DNA of 64,000 nt from Halopenitus sp041821145 (GTDB lineage Archaea > Halobacteriota > Halobacteria > Halobacteriales > Haloferacaceae): assembly GCF_041821145.1 (NCBI RefSeq), contig NZ_JBGUBC010000009.1, positions 1 to 64,000 of the forward strand, in the 5' to 3' direction. The translations under genes were made by a program, and so were the position numbers. Below, piece by piece: positions 24,937-34,758 of this stretch (position 1 is its first letter; each line of letters opens with the position of its first letter). A model generated the notes under the pieces. The model was given only the letters and a program-made list of their open reading frames with translations. It was not told the DNA's origin and did not search any database.

Positions 24937-26889
24937 ATGAGCGAGACCGATGCGGAGGCCGATGTGACGGTCGTCCTTCCGGACGGATCACACCTCACCG
25001 TGCCGGCCGGATCGACACTCGAGGACGTCGCCTACGAGATCGGCCCCGGGCTCGGTCGAGATACCGTAGCGGGCAAGATCGACGGCGAACTCGTAAGCAA
25101 ACACGAACCCGTCCACGACGGGGCGGAGATCGAGATCGTGACGGAAGACTCGGAGGAGTACCTCACGGTCCTCCGTCACTCGGCGGCCCACGTGTTCGCC
25201 CAGGCGCTCCAGCGGCTCCATCCGGAGGCCAAACTCACGATCGGCCCGCCGACCGACGATGGGTTCTATTATGACGTCACCGGCGTCGACCTCGACGAGA
25301 GCGACCTCGAGGCGATCGAGACGGAGATGGACGACATCATCGAGGCCGATTACGACATCGAACGCGTCGAGCGCGATCGCGAGGAGGCCTTCGAGATCTA
25401 CGAGGACAATCCGTTCAAACGCGATATCCTGGAGACGGAGGCCGCCGGCGAGGACCCGGTCAGCTTCTACGTCCAGGACGACTGGCAGGACCTCTGTCAA
25501 GGTCCTCACGTCGACTCGACCGGCGAGATCGGCGCCGTGGCCCTCCTCAACATCTCCTCGGCCTACTGGCGCGGCGATGAGGACAACGAGAGCCTGACGC
25601 GCGTCTACGGGACCGCCTTCGAGTCGGAATCGGACCTCGAAGAGTTCAAGCAGATGCGCGCGGAGGCCGAAGAACGGGATCACCGGAAGATCGGCCGGGA
25701 GATGGATCTGTTTTCGATCCCCGACCACTCGCCGGGGTGTGCCCACTATCATCCGAACGGGATGCGGATTCGGCGCGAACTCGAGGAGTACATCCGCGAG
25801 AAGAACGACGAACTCGGCTACGAGGAGGTCTGGACGCCCGAGTTGAACAAAGCCGAACTCTGGAAGCCGACCGGCCACTACGACGCGTTCAAAGAGGAGG
25901 GCGAGATGTTCGCGTGGGAACAGGACGACACCGAATACGGCCTCAAGCCGATGAACTGTGCGAACCACGCGCACATCTTCGACGATTCCCAACACTCCTA
26001 TCGCGATCTCCCGATCCGGTATTCCGAGTTCGGGACCGTCTACCGCAACGAGCAGTCCGGCGAACTCTCGGGGCTCCTCCGGGTGCGAGGACTCACCCAG
26101 GACGACGGTCACGCCTTCGTTCGCCCCGATCAGATCGAAACCGAGATCCGAAACACGATCGGCGTCATCGAGGACGTGTACGCGCAGTTCGACCTTGAGA
26201 TCATCTACAAGTTGGAGACGCAAGGCGAGAACGCGATGGGCAGCGACGAGATTTGGGAGAACGCCACGAACGCGCTCCGTACTGCCCTCGAGTCGAAGGG
26301 ACTCGAGTACGACGTCGAGGCGGGTGAGGCCGCCTTCTATGGCCCGAAGATCGGCCTCGACGCACGCGATGCGATCGGCCGCGAGTGGACGATCGGCACC
26401 GTCCAGGTCGATTTCAACATCCCGCGTCGACTCGATCTCACCTACGCCGGCGAGGACAACGAGGAGCACCACCCGGTGATGATCCACCGGGCGCTTTTGG
26501 GCAGCATGGAGCGATTCATGGGCGTGACGATCGAGCACTTCAAGGGGAACTTTCCGCTTTGGCTCGCGCCCGAACAGGTCCGCGTGCTCCCCGTCTCCGA
26601 CGACGCGCTCGGATACGCCCACCGCGTGAAGAACGAAATCGACGACGCCGGCTTCCGCGTGACCGTCGAGGACCGCGACTGGACGGTCGGCCGCAAGATC
26701 CGCCAAGCACACGACGACCGGCTGCCGTACATGATCATTGTCGGCGGCGACGAGGAGGAGTCGGGGACGATCTCCGTTCGCGACCGCTTCGAGAACGAGC
26801 GCGCGGACGTCGATCCCGACGACTTCATCGATCAGCTCCGCGATGAACGCGAGAACAAACGAACCGAGCCGGACTTCATTGAGGAGTGA
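24937..26889 (+). CDS. thrS: Threonyl-tRNA synthetase
   Basis: The 650-residue enzyme charges tRNA-Thr. It has the N-terminal TGS domain (about 5-75), the second editing domain with the HSAAHVFAQAL motif, then the class II core: motif 1 region, zinc ligand in MNCANHA, motif 2 TVYRNEQSGELSGLLRVRGLTQDD and motif 3 HRALLGSMERFMG. The C-terminal anticodon-binding domain (VRVLPVSDDALGYAH) is complete. This is the bacterial/eukaryotic domain layout used by haloarchaea. Single gene with its own TATA box. A 647-codon open frame on the opposite strand is only its shadow. Confidence 0.97.
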   Translation: MSETDAEADVTVVLPDGSHLTVPAGSTLEDVAYEIGPGLGRDTVAGKIDGELVSKHEPVHDGAEIEIVTEDSEEYLTVLRHSAAHVFAQALQRLHPEAKLTIGPPTDDGFYYDVTGVDLDESDLEAIETEMDDIIEADYDIERVERDREEAFEIYEDNPFKRDILETEAAGEDPVSFYVQDDWQDLCQGPHVDSTGEIGAVALLNISSAYWRGDEDNESLTRVYGTAFESESDLEEFKQMRAEAEERDHRKIGREMDLFSIPDHSPGCAHYHPNGMRIRRELEEYIREKNDELGYEEVWTPELNKAELWKPTGHYDAFKEEGEMFAWEQDDTEYGLKPMNCANHAHIFDDSQHSYRDLPIRYSEFGTVYRNEQSGELSGLLRVRGLTQDDGHAFVRPDQIETEIRNTIGVIEDVYAQFDLEIIYKLETQGENAMGSDEIWENATNALRTALESKGLEYDVEAGEAAFYGPKIGLDARDAIGREWTIGTVQVDFNIPRRLDLTYAGEDNEEHHPVMIHRALLGSMERFMGVTIEHFKGNFPLWLAPEQVRVLPVSDDALGYAHRVKNEIDDAGFRVTVEDRDWTVGRKIRQAHDDRLPYMIIVGGDEEESGTISVRDRFENERADVDPDDFIDQLRDERENKRTEPDFIEE

Positions 26890-26961
26890 TCTCGCCGCCG
26901 GGGGCCCAACACAGTCGGGGAACCTGCACACTTAACCGCCCGCACCAACCACGACTGGACG

Positions 26962-27882
26962 ATGACGGGGTCCCCGGAGGTGTGCGTACTCCTGCCGACG
27001 ATGAACGAGGCGGCCACGATCGCAGAAGTCGTCCGCGACTATCGCGAGCATGGCTTCGAGAACGTGCTCGTGATCGACGGCGGGTCGACCGACGGAACCC
27101 GTGACCTCGCCGCCGACGCCGGCGCCCGCGTAGTCGAACAGTCGGGCGAGGGGAAAGGACAAGCCGTTCGGGAGGCAGTCAGCAAGCACATCGAAGCGGA
27201 GTTCGTCCTGCTTGCGGACGCTGATGCGACCTACGAGGCGGCGGATGCGGAGGCGATGCTCAAGCCGATCCGCTCGGGGCGGGCCGAACACGTCATCGGT
27301 GACCGGTTTGCGGATATGAAACCGGGCGCAATGACGCGGCTCAACCGGATCGGCAACCGGATCGTCAACTGGGCGTTCGCCCGGATCCACGGGACGAACT
27401 GCCGAGATATCCTCTCGGGATATCGTGCGTTCACTCGCGAGTCCTTCGAGCGTCTCCACCTTACCGCCGAGGGCTTCGGGATCGAGACGGAGATGGCCGT
27501 CGAGTGCGTCAAACACGGCGTCCCCGTCGCGGTGGTGGATATCACCTACCGCCCCCGCCCGGAGGGATCCGATACGAACCTTCGTCCGATCCGTGACGGT
27601 GGGATCATCTTCCTCGAACTCTACCGAAAGGCGAAGACGAACAACCCGCTTTTCTACTTCGGTAGCGTCGGCTTGACGGCGACACTTTTGGGGGCGCTCG
27701 TGGCGGTATACGTCCTCTATGAGTGGGTGGCACGAGGTGTCGGCCACGAGATCCTCGCGCTGGTCTCGGCGGCGGGCATCCTCCTCGGTATCCAGCTCTT
27801 GATGTTCGGCGTGCTCGCCGATATGATCCTCACGCTCCACCGCGAAGGGGCCGACGGCTACGATCGCCGTGGCTCCGAGTGA
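26962..27882 (+). CDS. aglJ: S-layer glycoprotein N-glycosyltransferase AglJ-like
   Basis: The 306-residue protein is a GT2 enzyme: VLLPTMNEAATIAEVV at the N-terminus, VIDGGSTDGTRDLA, and the D-x-D metal site in LLADADATYEA. C-terminally two hydrophobic helices (about 235-257 and 263-290) anchor it in the membrane. Size and layout match Haloferax AglJ, which adds the first hexose to dolichol phosphate in the pentasaccharide pathway. The rest of the agl cluster is not in this window, which is also the case for the stand-alone aglJ gene elsewhere. Other dolichol-P mannosyltransferase-like roles remain possible. Confidence 0.8.
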   Translation: MTGSPEVCVLLPTMNEAATIAEVVRDYREHGFENVLVIDGGSTDGTRDLAADAGARVVEQSGEGKGQAVREAVSKHIEAEFVLLADADATYEAADAEAMLKPIRSGRAEHVIGDRFADMKPGAMTRLNRIGNRIVNWAFARIHGTNCRDILSGYRAFTRESFERLHLTAEGFGIETEMAVECVKHGVPVAVVDITYRPRPEGSDTNLRPIRDGGIIFLELYRKAKTNNPLFYFGSVGLTATLLGALVAVYVLYEWVARGVGHEILALVSAAGILLGIQLLMFGVLADMILTLHREGADGYDRRGSE

Positions 27883-27921
27883 CGGATCGAAGTTCCGGGT
27901 CCGTTCGTACGCCGAATGGAC

Positions 27922-28248
27922 TCAAAACGGCAGGGCCGCACGAAGCCGTTCGAGGATCGATCCGCCGCCGTGTCGGCGTCGCTCCTCGAAGAGGGGATGA
28001 AGCGCGTTCATCAACTCGCCTTTCGTCTCGAACTGGTCGGGGCCCACACGGTCCAACGCGTCGGTCAGATCGAGGGTGTGGCCGGACGCGTTATAAGGGA
28101 TCTCCTCGGCGGATAGCTCACGAACGATCTCCGCTTGCGTCGCCGGGAACTCGACGTCCGATTCCTCGAGCCGGGCGTCGAGGGCCGCGATCCCGAACTC
28201 GATCGTCTCCGGCGTCTTGCCGTCGTTTCCTGGGGGCCGGACAGCCAT
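27922..28248 (-). CDS. DUF5789-like protein
   Basis: The 108-residue protein has the pattern of haloarchaeal DUF5789: a basic start, L-E-E-S-D-V-E-F-P-A-T-Q-A-E-I-V, and the tail motif LHPLFEERRRHGG. It appears helical and soluble. The function is unknown. It is convergent with aglJ and separated by 90 bases from the next minus-strand gene, with which it may share a transcript. Confidence 0.65.
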   Translation of the reverse strand: MAVRPPGNDGKTPETIEFGIAALDARLEESDVEFPATQAEIVRELSAEEIPYNASGHTLDLTDALDRVGPDQFETKGELMNALHPLFEERRRHGGGSILERLRAALPF

Positions 28249-28338
28249 TATGCGTCCGTTTTGGTCCGTCCCCTCAAAAATCCAGGCAACTCGTATCGAG
28301 ATCGACCGGCGGGAACCGATACCTGTAACTCCCGTCAG

Positions 28339-28782
28339 TCACTCCGGCGGGAACTCCTCGGGCGGGACCGCATCGACGATATGCAACGGAAGCTCCCGGC
28401 CCGCTCGGTCGAACGCGGCGACGCAGTCGTCCTCCCAGGGCGGTACCGCCACGACCACGACCGCTGCCAGATCGTCCGTCTCGTTCACCCGAAGCTCGCC
28501 GGTTGGATGCGACAGGAAACGTGCCCGGCCACGTTCGGACGGCGTCGAGAGATCCATCCCGAAGACCGCATCGACCGACCCTCCAATGTCGGGAAGCGTG
28601 AAGTGAGTCAAAACCGGCGTCTCCGGATCGACCGTGGTCGTCTCTCCGGACAGGTCGGCGGCCGACGTCGCCGAAAGAAGGACGTTGACGGCCGCCGGTT
28701 CCGCGTCGGTCGCATGTTCGAGGAGGACGGTCAACAGATCGCGGGTGAGGTGCACCACGGATCTATCAAACGTGCTCTGCAC
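28339..28782 (-). CDS. Conserved haloarchaeal hypothetical protein
   Basis: This 147-residue acidic protein has alternating beta strands (AVNVLLSATSAADL, AAVVVVAVPPWEDDC) and ends in Pro/Glu. No catalytic motif is clear to me. It lies just downstream of the pilus motor operon on the same strand (36 bases after the pilC-like gene stop), so it may be expressed with it, though an ATG-proximal promoter is also possible. Function not assigned. Confidence 0.45.
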   Translation of the reverse strand: MQSTFDRSVVHLTRDLLTVLLEHATDAEPAAVNVLLSATSAADLSGETTTVDPETPVLTHFTLPDIGGSVDAVFGMDLSTPSERGRARFLSHPTGELRVNETDDLAAVVVVAVPPWEDDCVAAFDRAGRELPLHIVDAVPPEEFPPE

Positions 28783-28818
28783 TGATAAGTAATGGCGAGC
28801 GGGAACGGCGTCGTCCGG

Positions 28819-30936
28819 TCACACGAGCCCCATCGAGACCACCGAGACGTACGTCAAAACGAGGAGGATCACGGCGTGTTTGACGCCGTCCCGAAGGTCC
28901 CCTTCACCGAGTTGTCCGGCGACGGCTCCCGAACAGATCCCCTGGATGACCGCGCCGTGATAGAAGACGAGCTCGTAGCTTGCAATATCGACATCCCCGA
29001 ACCCATCCGCGATCCCCCCGACGCTGGCGCCGGCGGGAACGCCCCCGCCCCCGTCTGCGACCCCGGCTTCCGCGGCCTGTTCGATCGCGGGGATGAACGC
29101 GAGCGTGAGCGACGCGATGATTCCGAGGAAGACGAAAAACGAGATGTAGATCACGATCAGGTAGGTCATCATCACCTGTCGTCGCTCCCGTTGGAGTCGT
29201 CGGGAGGCGCGCGTCTCCTCGGCCGCGATCGAAAGCACCGGCGCCACGTCGCCGCTTGCACGCATCGCGTTGACGATGAGTGCGACCGACCGGGAGACGA
29301 TCGGGGACCGGATCCGCCGTTCGAATCGATACAGCGCCGACTCGACGTCGGATCCCCAACGGACGTCCCGCCACGTTCGCTTGAGTTCCGGGGTCAATTC
29401 GTCGAGATCGGACTGGGCGACGCGTTCGACGCTCTCGACGATGGTCATCCCCGCCTCGTTGATCGACGCGAGTCGGTCCAGAAAGTCCGGGACGGCCGAC
29501 TCCATGCGGCGCGTCCGGCGCTTTTCGATCTCATAAAGCGACGCATAGACGATCCCAGCGAGGATCGTCGATTGAACGATCGCATCATCAACTGCCCGAA
29601 CGACGGCGATGGGCGAGTCCACTGGAATCGGAGTCGCCGACGCCCAGATCCACACCACCCCGATCGGAAGCGTCACGGCGAGCGAGACGATCGGACGTCG
29701 CAACAGCAGTTCTCCCGGTCTTCGTACCCACCCAAGCGTATGCCGGAGTCGGTCGTACTGTTCCATCCGTTCGTACTGCTCGCGATATCGGTCGGCAACC
29801 GCGCCGTCGTTCGATCCGGATCGGTCGGTCGACGCGGTCGTTACCGTGAACCGTCCGGGAACGATCGCATCGGTCGCCTTCTCGACGGTCGTCAGTCCGG
29901 TTCTCATGGTTCGAGTGACGCTGTCGACGTAGACGACGAATCCGGCGGTTGCAAGCGGGATGCCGGCGTAGATGATGACGCGCAAGATAGGGATCGTATT
30001 CTGTAAGACGAGCCCCACGACGACGAAGATGGTGATGAAGAACAACGGTCCCGCGACGAGAACGGTTACGTATGCCTCCGCGAACGTCGACAGTAACTCG
30101 AGATACTGTTCCTGTTGGGATTCGGATTCCGCCTGGTAGCGCTCGTACTGTTTGTGAAGGTACTCCGGGAGGGAGCGACCGGATCCGAGCACCGACGCGA
30201 GATTCTCGGTGAACTCCTCGAGGTTCTCGCTTGGAGTGTGGCGTGCGGTCCGGCGTAGCGCAGTCAACACGTCCGTCCCGAAGGTGTTCATGTCCCGAAC
30301 TGCGACGGCGAGTTCAGTCGCCGCCTCGCCGTATACGTCCTCGTTCTCCGCGAGCGTCTTCAGTACGGCCGGTAACGCCATTCCCGATCGTGAGAGCGCG
30401 TAGATGAACGCGACCGTCCGGGGGAGCGTCGCGTCGATCGCGGCCGCCCGCGAACTCGCACGGTTCTCGAGGATCCCCCACCGAAGGGTATAGATGCCGA
30501 CGGCCAGCACGGTCCCGATCGTCGCCGAGGAAGCAAGCAGGAGCACGAACAGCTCCAGCGGTTCGATCGTGGACAGCCGTGCGAGTTCGGCGAGAAACGC
30601 GAGCGCCCCAGGGAGCGTCTCTTGGATCGTCTCGGCGTTGACCTCCATGACCACGAGCAGGCCGGCCGCGAGATAGACGCCGAGAACGCTTCCGACGACG
30701 GCGAAAACTGCGGCATAAAACAGCGTTCGTGCGGCGTACACACGGTGGGTTCCCCCCGTATGGGCCGCCCGCATGCGGTCGCGTTGCCGGTTCGCTCGCG
30801 TCGAGTCGACGACGTAGTCGCCGAACGTCGAAAGCGCGATCCGCGAGACGAACAGGTTCACTCGGCGGTGAACGAGCGAGAGGGCGAGGACGCCGAGAAT
30901 GATCGCCGTCGCGAGGAGAGGAAGGATCCAGATCAC
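28819..30936 (-). CDS. pilC: PilC/FlaJ-type archaeal pilus membrane platform protein
   Basis: The 705-residue integral membrane protein has two type II secretion F (T2SSF) halves. Hydrophobic clusters are seen near residues 5-25, 75-98, 115-140, 275-320, then again around 415-450, 590-620 and 675-700. The conserved cytoplasmic segments include EEFTENLASVLGSGRSLPEYL and DFLDRLASINEAGMTI. It recruits the ATPase and pilin subunits for assembly of type IV pili. It begins 10 bases after the ATPase stop, the standard pilB-pilC order. Which of the haloarchaeal pilus sets it serves cannot be told, as no pilin is adjacent. Confidence 0.88.
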   Translation of the reverse strand: MIWILPLLATAIILGVLALSLVHRRVNLFVSRIALSTFGDYVVDSTRANRQRDRMRAAHTGGTHRVYAARTLFYAAVFAVVGSVLGVYLAAGLLVVMEVNAETIQETLPGALAFLAELARLSTIEPLELFVLLLASSATIGTVLAVGIYTLRWGILENRASSRAAAIDATLPRTVAFIYALSRSGMALPAVLKTLAENEDVYGEAATELAVAVRDMNTFGTDVLTALRRTARHTPSENLEEFTENLASVLGSGRSLPEYLHKQYERYQAESESQQEQYLELLSTFAEAYVTVLVAGPLFFITIFVVVGLVLQNTIPILRVIIYAGIPLATAGFVVYVDSVTRTMRTGLTTVEKATDAIVPGRFTVTTASTDRSGSNDGAVADRYREQYERMEQYDRLRHTLGWVRRPGELLLRRPIVSLAVTLPIGVVWIWASATPIPVDSPIAVVRAVDDAIVQSTILAGIVYASLYEIEKRRTRRMESAVPDFLDRLASINEAGMTIVESVERVAQSDLDELTPELKRTWRDVRWGSDVESALYRFERRIRSPIVSRSVALIVNAMRASGDVAPVLSIAAEETRASRRLQRERRQVMMTYLIVIYISFFVFLGIIASLTLAFIPAIEQAAEAGVADGGGGVPAGASVGGIADGFGDVDIASYELVFYHGAVIQGICSGAVAGQLGEGDLRDGVKHAVILLVLTYVSVVSMGLV

Positions 30937-30946
30937 GCTGCCGCTC

Positions 30947-32572
30947 TCATGCGTCCTCGCCTTCGATCTCCGTTTCGAGTCGGTCCATCACTCGTTCAGG
31001 GTCCGCGTAGTACTCGTTCACGAGTGCCGTAAAGCGTTTGTAGCCAGTGATGTCGAGATCACAGAGGATCTCGAGGAATCGCTCTCGACGGTCGATTTCC
31101 ATGAGAAATGCCCCGCGATCCCAGCCGCGTTCCTCCTGGATCTCCGAGAGCAGCCCGGAGTCATTAGCGGTGAACGAGTCGGCGTCGGGGTGCCACTTGA
31201 AGGTCGACGAGTAATCCAACTCGCCGGTCCGCTGGTCGATACCGCCGATCTCGCCGATGATCTTCGCCCGGCGAACGCGCTCGTCGTCGGAGCGAACGAG
31301 CGTCTGAATCGACAGCATATCGAGCGACTGGACCATCGCCCGGGGGACGTTGATCGGGTCGTTCTCGAGGCGGTTGATGACGGTCTCGATCGAGTCGGCG
31401 TGCATCGTCGAGAACGTCGTGTGGCCGGTGTTCATCGCCTGAAACAGCGTCACGGCCTCCTCACCACGGACCTCGCCGACGAGGATGTACTCCGGGCGAT
31501 GGCGAAGCGCCGACCGGAGCAGGTCGTACATGTCGATGTCGGTCCCCTCGTGGAGTCGCTCGCGAGTCACCGAGGAGAGCCAGTTGTCGTGATATAACGA
31601 GAGTTCACGGGTGTCCTCGATCGTGATCACCTTCGCTCGCGGCGGGATGAACATCGACACCGCGTTCATCGACGTGGTCTTTCCGGAGGCCGTCCCGCCG
31701 GCGAAGATGAGCGATTTGTTGTGCTCGATACACAGCCAGAAGTACGCCATCTGTTCGATCGAGAACGTCCCGTAGTCGATGAGATCGATCGGAGTGAACG
31801 GTTCCTCGGCATACTGACGGATCGTGAATGCCGATCCGCGCGGCGTGACTTCCTCGCCGAGCGCGAGTTCCGCTCGCGATCCGTCCGGGAGCGTCGTCTC
31901 GACGATCGGCTCGCCGACGGAGATGTGCTGGCCGGACTGCTGGGCGAGGCGGATCACGTAGTTATCGAGTTCCTCGCGTTCGTAGACGACGTTCGTCTCG
32001 ATGTCGGTGTAGGTGTCGTGATAGATGAAGATCGGCAGATCATAGCCGTCACAGGAGACGTCCTCGATGTGGCCATCGTTCAGGAGAGGATCGACCTTCC
32101 CGTAGCCCCGAAAGTCGCGATGGAGGTAATAGAGGACGGCATGAAAGGTGGTCATATCCACGTTGGCACCGTACTGTTCGAGCAACGATTCGAGTTCCTC
32201 CCGAAGCGTCTCCTCTTCGGCCCTGTCGCTCCCGCCCTGGTACAAAAGCGGGTCCCGGATGTCCTCGACGACGCGGTCGAGCAGGGCGGCGGTGAACTCG
32301 TCGAGATCGGGCTCGATGGCGTGATAGCGGTGTTCGCTTTCCTCCTCGTCGTAGGTGATGACGACGTAGGCGAACGGAGCGTTCACCCAGTAGCGGTCGA
32401 TCTCGGTTTCGCCCTCCGGTGGCGAAAACGAGGCGAGGGGCCCGTCCTCGCCCGGGCGAAACGGACGAACTGCGACATCGATTCCCCGAAGCAGTTCCCA
32501 GGTACGCACCGCGCGGCGTCGAAGTGTCTCTATCCCCCCCTCGATCCCGCCGGCGAGCGTTTCCCCTGACAT
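30947..32572 (-). CDS. pilB: PilB/GspE/VirB11-type secretion ATPase
   Basis: The 541-residue ATPase powers archaeal pilus assembly. It has an N-terminal domain (to about 220), Walker A AGGTASGKTT (about residues 288-297), the Asp box with ITIEDTRELSLY, Walker B ILVGEVRGEEA and the His box TGHTTFSTMHAD. The start MSGETLAGGIEGG at 32572 is preceded by a TATA-poor spacer of 150 bases. It is the first gene of the operon with the pilC-like protein. Hexameric at the inner face of the membrane. Confidence 0.9.
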   Translation of the reverse strand: MSGETLAGGIEGGIETLRRRAVRTWELLRGIDVAVRPFRPGEDGPLASFSPPEGETEIDRYWVNAPFAYVVITYDEEESEHRYHAIEPDLDEFTAALLDRVVEDIRDPLLYQGGSDRAEEETLREELESLLEQYGANVDMTTFHAVLYYLHRDFRGYGKVDPLLNDGHIEDVSCDGYDLPIFIYHDTYTDIETNVVYEREELDNYVIRLAQQSGQHISVGEPIVETTLPDGSRAELALGEEVTPRGSAFTIRQYAEEPFTPIDLIDYGTFSIEQMAYFWLCIEHNKSLIFAGGTASGKTTSMNAVSMFIPPRAKVITIEDTRELSLYHDNWLSSVTRERLHEGTDIDMYDLLRSALRHRPEYILVGEVRGEEAVTLFQAMNTGHTTFSTMHADSIETVINRLENDPINVPRAMVQSLDMLSIQTLVRSDDERVRRAKIIGEIGGIDQRTGELDYSSTFKWHPDADSFTANDSGLLSEIQEERGWDRGAFLMEIDRRERFLEILCDLDITGYKRFTALVNEYYADPERVMDRLETEIEGEDA

Positions 32573-32660
32573 CGTTCGTGCGTACGCCGTACTCGATCCG
32601 GCACCTTAAAGCCGTCCCGTCGATCGTCAGCGTCGCACACTCGCTTGGTCGTTCGTCGCC

Positions 32661-32687
32661 GGAGTCGTCGGAGTCGTCGGAGTCGTC
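32661..32687 (+). repeat. 9-bp tandem repeat, three units
   Basis: GGAGTCGTC occurs three times head to tail between the pilB-like gene and the next minus-strand gene. It is short and probably a slippage product; no function is claimed. Confidence 0.8.
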
Positions 32688-32722
32688 GGCCGGGAATTCC
32701 CGTGGCACATGCGGCCAACCGG

Positions 32723-33238
32723 TCACTCGTCTCCACGCCGCTCGGCGAGAAGCAGCGTGCCGCCGAGAACGGCGATGAGGACTGCCCCGATCGGGATCGG
32801 AATCCCAGGCACGCCGAGGGTGACGAGGAGGTAACTCGCCACCGTGAGGACGATCCCGGCGGCAAACAGCGCACCGCCGATGACCTTCGCGGGATCGATC
32901 GGCCCGGCCTCAAGGCGTTCCTCCTCCAGGTAATAGAGGATCGACGTGAATACGGCAACCGCGATCAGCGCGGATCCGATCGCCCATGCCAGATAGGCGT
33001 CGTAGACGATGTCGCCCGCCTGGAGGCGGATCGCCCGCCCGATCGGCCGAAGGAAGAACGACTGGCCATCGATCGACCTGTCGATCAGGTACTGCACCTC
33101 CAGAAACGGATAGCGCAGGTACAGTGCGTTCCCGTATCCCGGGATCGAGGCGTACGTCACGTTCCAGGGAACGAACGCGGCAAGCCACGCCGAGATCACC
33201 GCGAGTTCCCCGACGTATTCGGAACGGACCCAGACCAT
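32723..33238 (-). CDS. Four-TM haloarchaeal membrane protein
   Basis: The 171-residue protein has hydrophobic helices at about 9-28, 82-102, 117-140 and 142-163, with a soluble loop between the first and second that contains many aromatic residues (NALYLRYPFLEVQYL). It resembles an uncharacterised haloarchaeal family (DUF7549-like, by memory). Located upstream of the pilus motor operon on the same strand, it may be cotranscribed with it, but 150 bases separate them. Function unknown. Confidence 0.5.
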   Translation of the reverse strand: MVWVRSEYVGELAVISAWLAAFVPWNVTYASIPGYGNALYLRYPFLEVQYLIDRSIDGQSFFLRPIGRAIRLQAGDIVYDAYLAWAIGSALIAVAVFTSILYYLEEERLEAGPIDPAKVIGGALFAAGIVLTVASYLLVTLGVPGIPIPIGAVLIAVLGGTLLLAERRGDE

Positions 33239-33403
33239 GTCCGTATCGAGCGTGGCGGAGGGTTAAAACGACCGATGAATGAGCGCCCGAATCCGTGCGT
33301 CGACCATCGCAAATCGGTGGTGGCGAGCGACCGGCGGCGTTACGTTCAGGGACCGGGCCGGCGTTACGTTCATACCCACAGACCGTCAACCATTGAACAG
33401 CCG

Positions 33404-33877
33404 ATGCGGCGGGAACACTTTGAACTGACGGTCGAGGACATCGAGCGGATTCGCGAGGACGATCCACGCAAGCCGTTCGTCCGGATCGACTTTCGGGGCC
33501 CCGAGGGGCTCCTGACTGAGCGTCTGACCGGGCCGGATGGGGATCTGCTCGCGGCAAGCGAGACGGACGTGGCCTTCCGGCTTCGCGAGCCGCTGGAGGA
33601 CGAGACGGCCGAGGGGGTAGTCGCCGTGACCAACCGGGTCACCGGCGAGTTCGTCCTCGAATTGAACGAGGAGGCCGACGACGTACTCCGATTCATCCGT
33701 GCGGCCCGCGAGTACGGGCGTGCCACGAGCGACGATGAGGAGGGCCGGTATCGCGTGGAGATCGCGATCGACGGCGAGGTACTCGTGACATACGACAAGC
33801 GCACGTTCCTCGTCTACGACCCGGACGGCAACCTGCTTCGCAGCGAGAGCCTCATCCCCTCCGGCGTTGAGCTCTAG
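33404..33877 (+). CDS. DUF5793-like protein
   Basis: The start is ATG 33404 (MRREHFELTVEDIER); the open frame upstream is out of character. The 157 residues are beta-rich with repeated F-R-L-R-E-P and Y-R-V-E-I-A-I-D patterns and match my memory of the haloarchaeal DUF5793 family. Soluble, acidic, no catalytic motif seen. It precedes hisF by 65 bases on the same strand, with a TATA-like CTTTTAGTA (33908-33916) between them, so hisF probably has its own promoter. Confidence 0.6.
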   Translation: MRREHFELTVEDIERIREDDPRKPFVRIDFRGPEGLLTERLTGPDGDLLAASETDVAFRLREPLEDETAEGVVAVTNRVTGEFVLELNEEADDVLRFIRAAREYGRATSDDEEGRYRVEIAIDGEVLVTYDKRTFLVYDPDGNLLRSESLIPSGVEL

Positions 33878-33942
33878 CTCCCGGAGCGTTCCGCCGACCC
33901 CGGACCCTTTTAGTATCGTCCGGCGGGTAGCTATGATAACGA

Positions 33943-34758
33943 ATGGGACTCACGAAACGGATCATTCCGTGCATCGACGTCGACATCGACGAGGACGGGA
34001 ACGCGGCCGTCTACACCGGTGTCAACTTCGAAAACCTCGAATACACCGGCGACCCGGTTGAACTCGCGCGCAAGTACAACGAGTCGGGTGCCGACGAGTT
34101 CGTCTTCCTCGACATCACCGCCTCGGCGGAGGGTCGCGAGACCATGCTCGACGTCGTCCGCGGCGTCGCCGACGAGTGTTTCATCCCGCTCACGGTCGGC
34201 GGCGGCATTCGGACGACCGAGGACATCAAGGAAACGCTCCGGGCCGGCGCCGACAAGGTGTCGATCACGACCGGCGCGCTCGAGCGTCCGGCACTCATCG
34301 AGGAGGGAGCGGCCGCGTTCGGCTCCCAGTGTATCGTCATCTCGATCGACGCGCGTCGCCGCTACGACGGCGACGGCGAACAGTACGTCGAGGACGACGG
34401 CGAGTCGGTCTGGTTCGAGTGCACGAAGAAGGGGGGTCGAGAGGGGACCGGTATCGACGCGCTCGAATGGGCGAGTGAGGCCGAGGCGCGCGGTGCTGGT
34501 GAATTGTTCATCAACTCGATCGACAGGGACGGAACGAAGGAGGGCTACGACATTCCGCTCATGCGCGGCGTCTCCGAGAACGTCTCCACGCCCGTGATCG
34601 CCTCCTCCGGCTGTGGCGGTCCGGAGGACGTCTACGAGGTCTTCACCGAGGCCGACGCGGACGCTGCACTGGCGGCGTCGATATTCCACTTCGGCGAGTA
34701 CACGATCGAGGAGGTCAAAGAGTACCTCGACGAGCGCGACGTTCCGGTCCGGCTGTGA
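33943..34758 (+). CDS. hisF: Imidazole glycerol phosphate synthase cyclase subunit
   Basis: The 271-residue TIM barrel begins IIPCIDVDIDEDG with the catalytic Asp, followed by FLDITASAEGR, PLTVGGGIRT and the second Asp in ISIDARRRYDG. The C-terminal phosphate site VIASSGCGGPEDV and ALAASIFHFGEYTI are complete. It uses ammonia from HisH to close the imidazole ring in histidine synthesis. There are no other his genes nearby, as is normal for haloarchaea. Its last 12 bases are part of a short duplication that copies the stop codon. Confidence 0.96.
   Translation: MGLTKRIIPCIDVDIDEDGNAAVYTGVNFENLEYTGDPVELARKYNESGADEFVFLDITASAEGRETMLDVVRGVADECFIPLTVGGGIRTTEDIKETLRAGADKVSITTGALERPALIEEGAAAFGSQCIVISIDARRRYDGDGEQYVEDDGESVWFECTKKGGREGTGIDALEWASEAEARGAGELFINSIDRDGTKEGYDIPLMRGVSENVSTPVIASSGCGGPEDVYEVFTEADADAALAASIFHFGEYTIEEVKEYLDERDVPVRL

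Noticed and set aside
24988..26931. 647-codon open frame on the minus strand
   Set aside because: It is the antisense shadow of thrS, kept open by GC-rich codon use; the plus frame has all ThrRS motifs.
28792..30006. 404-codon plus frame
   Set aside because: Shadow of the pilC-like gene; no recognisable protein features.
33404..33877. A 410-codon frame starting at 32645
   Set aside because: The first 250 codons lie antisense to a membrane protein gene and read as Arg/Asp low complexity; the real start is at 33404.
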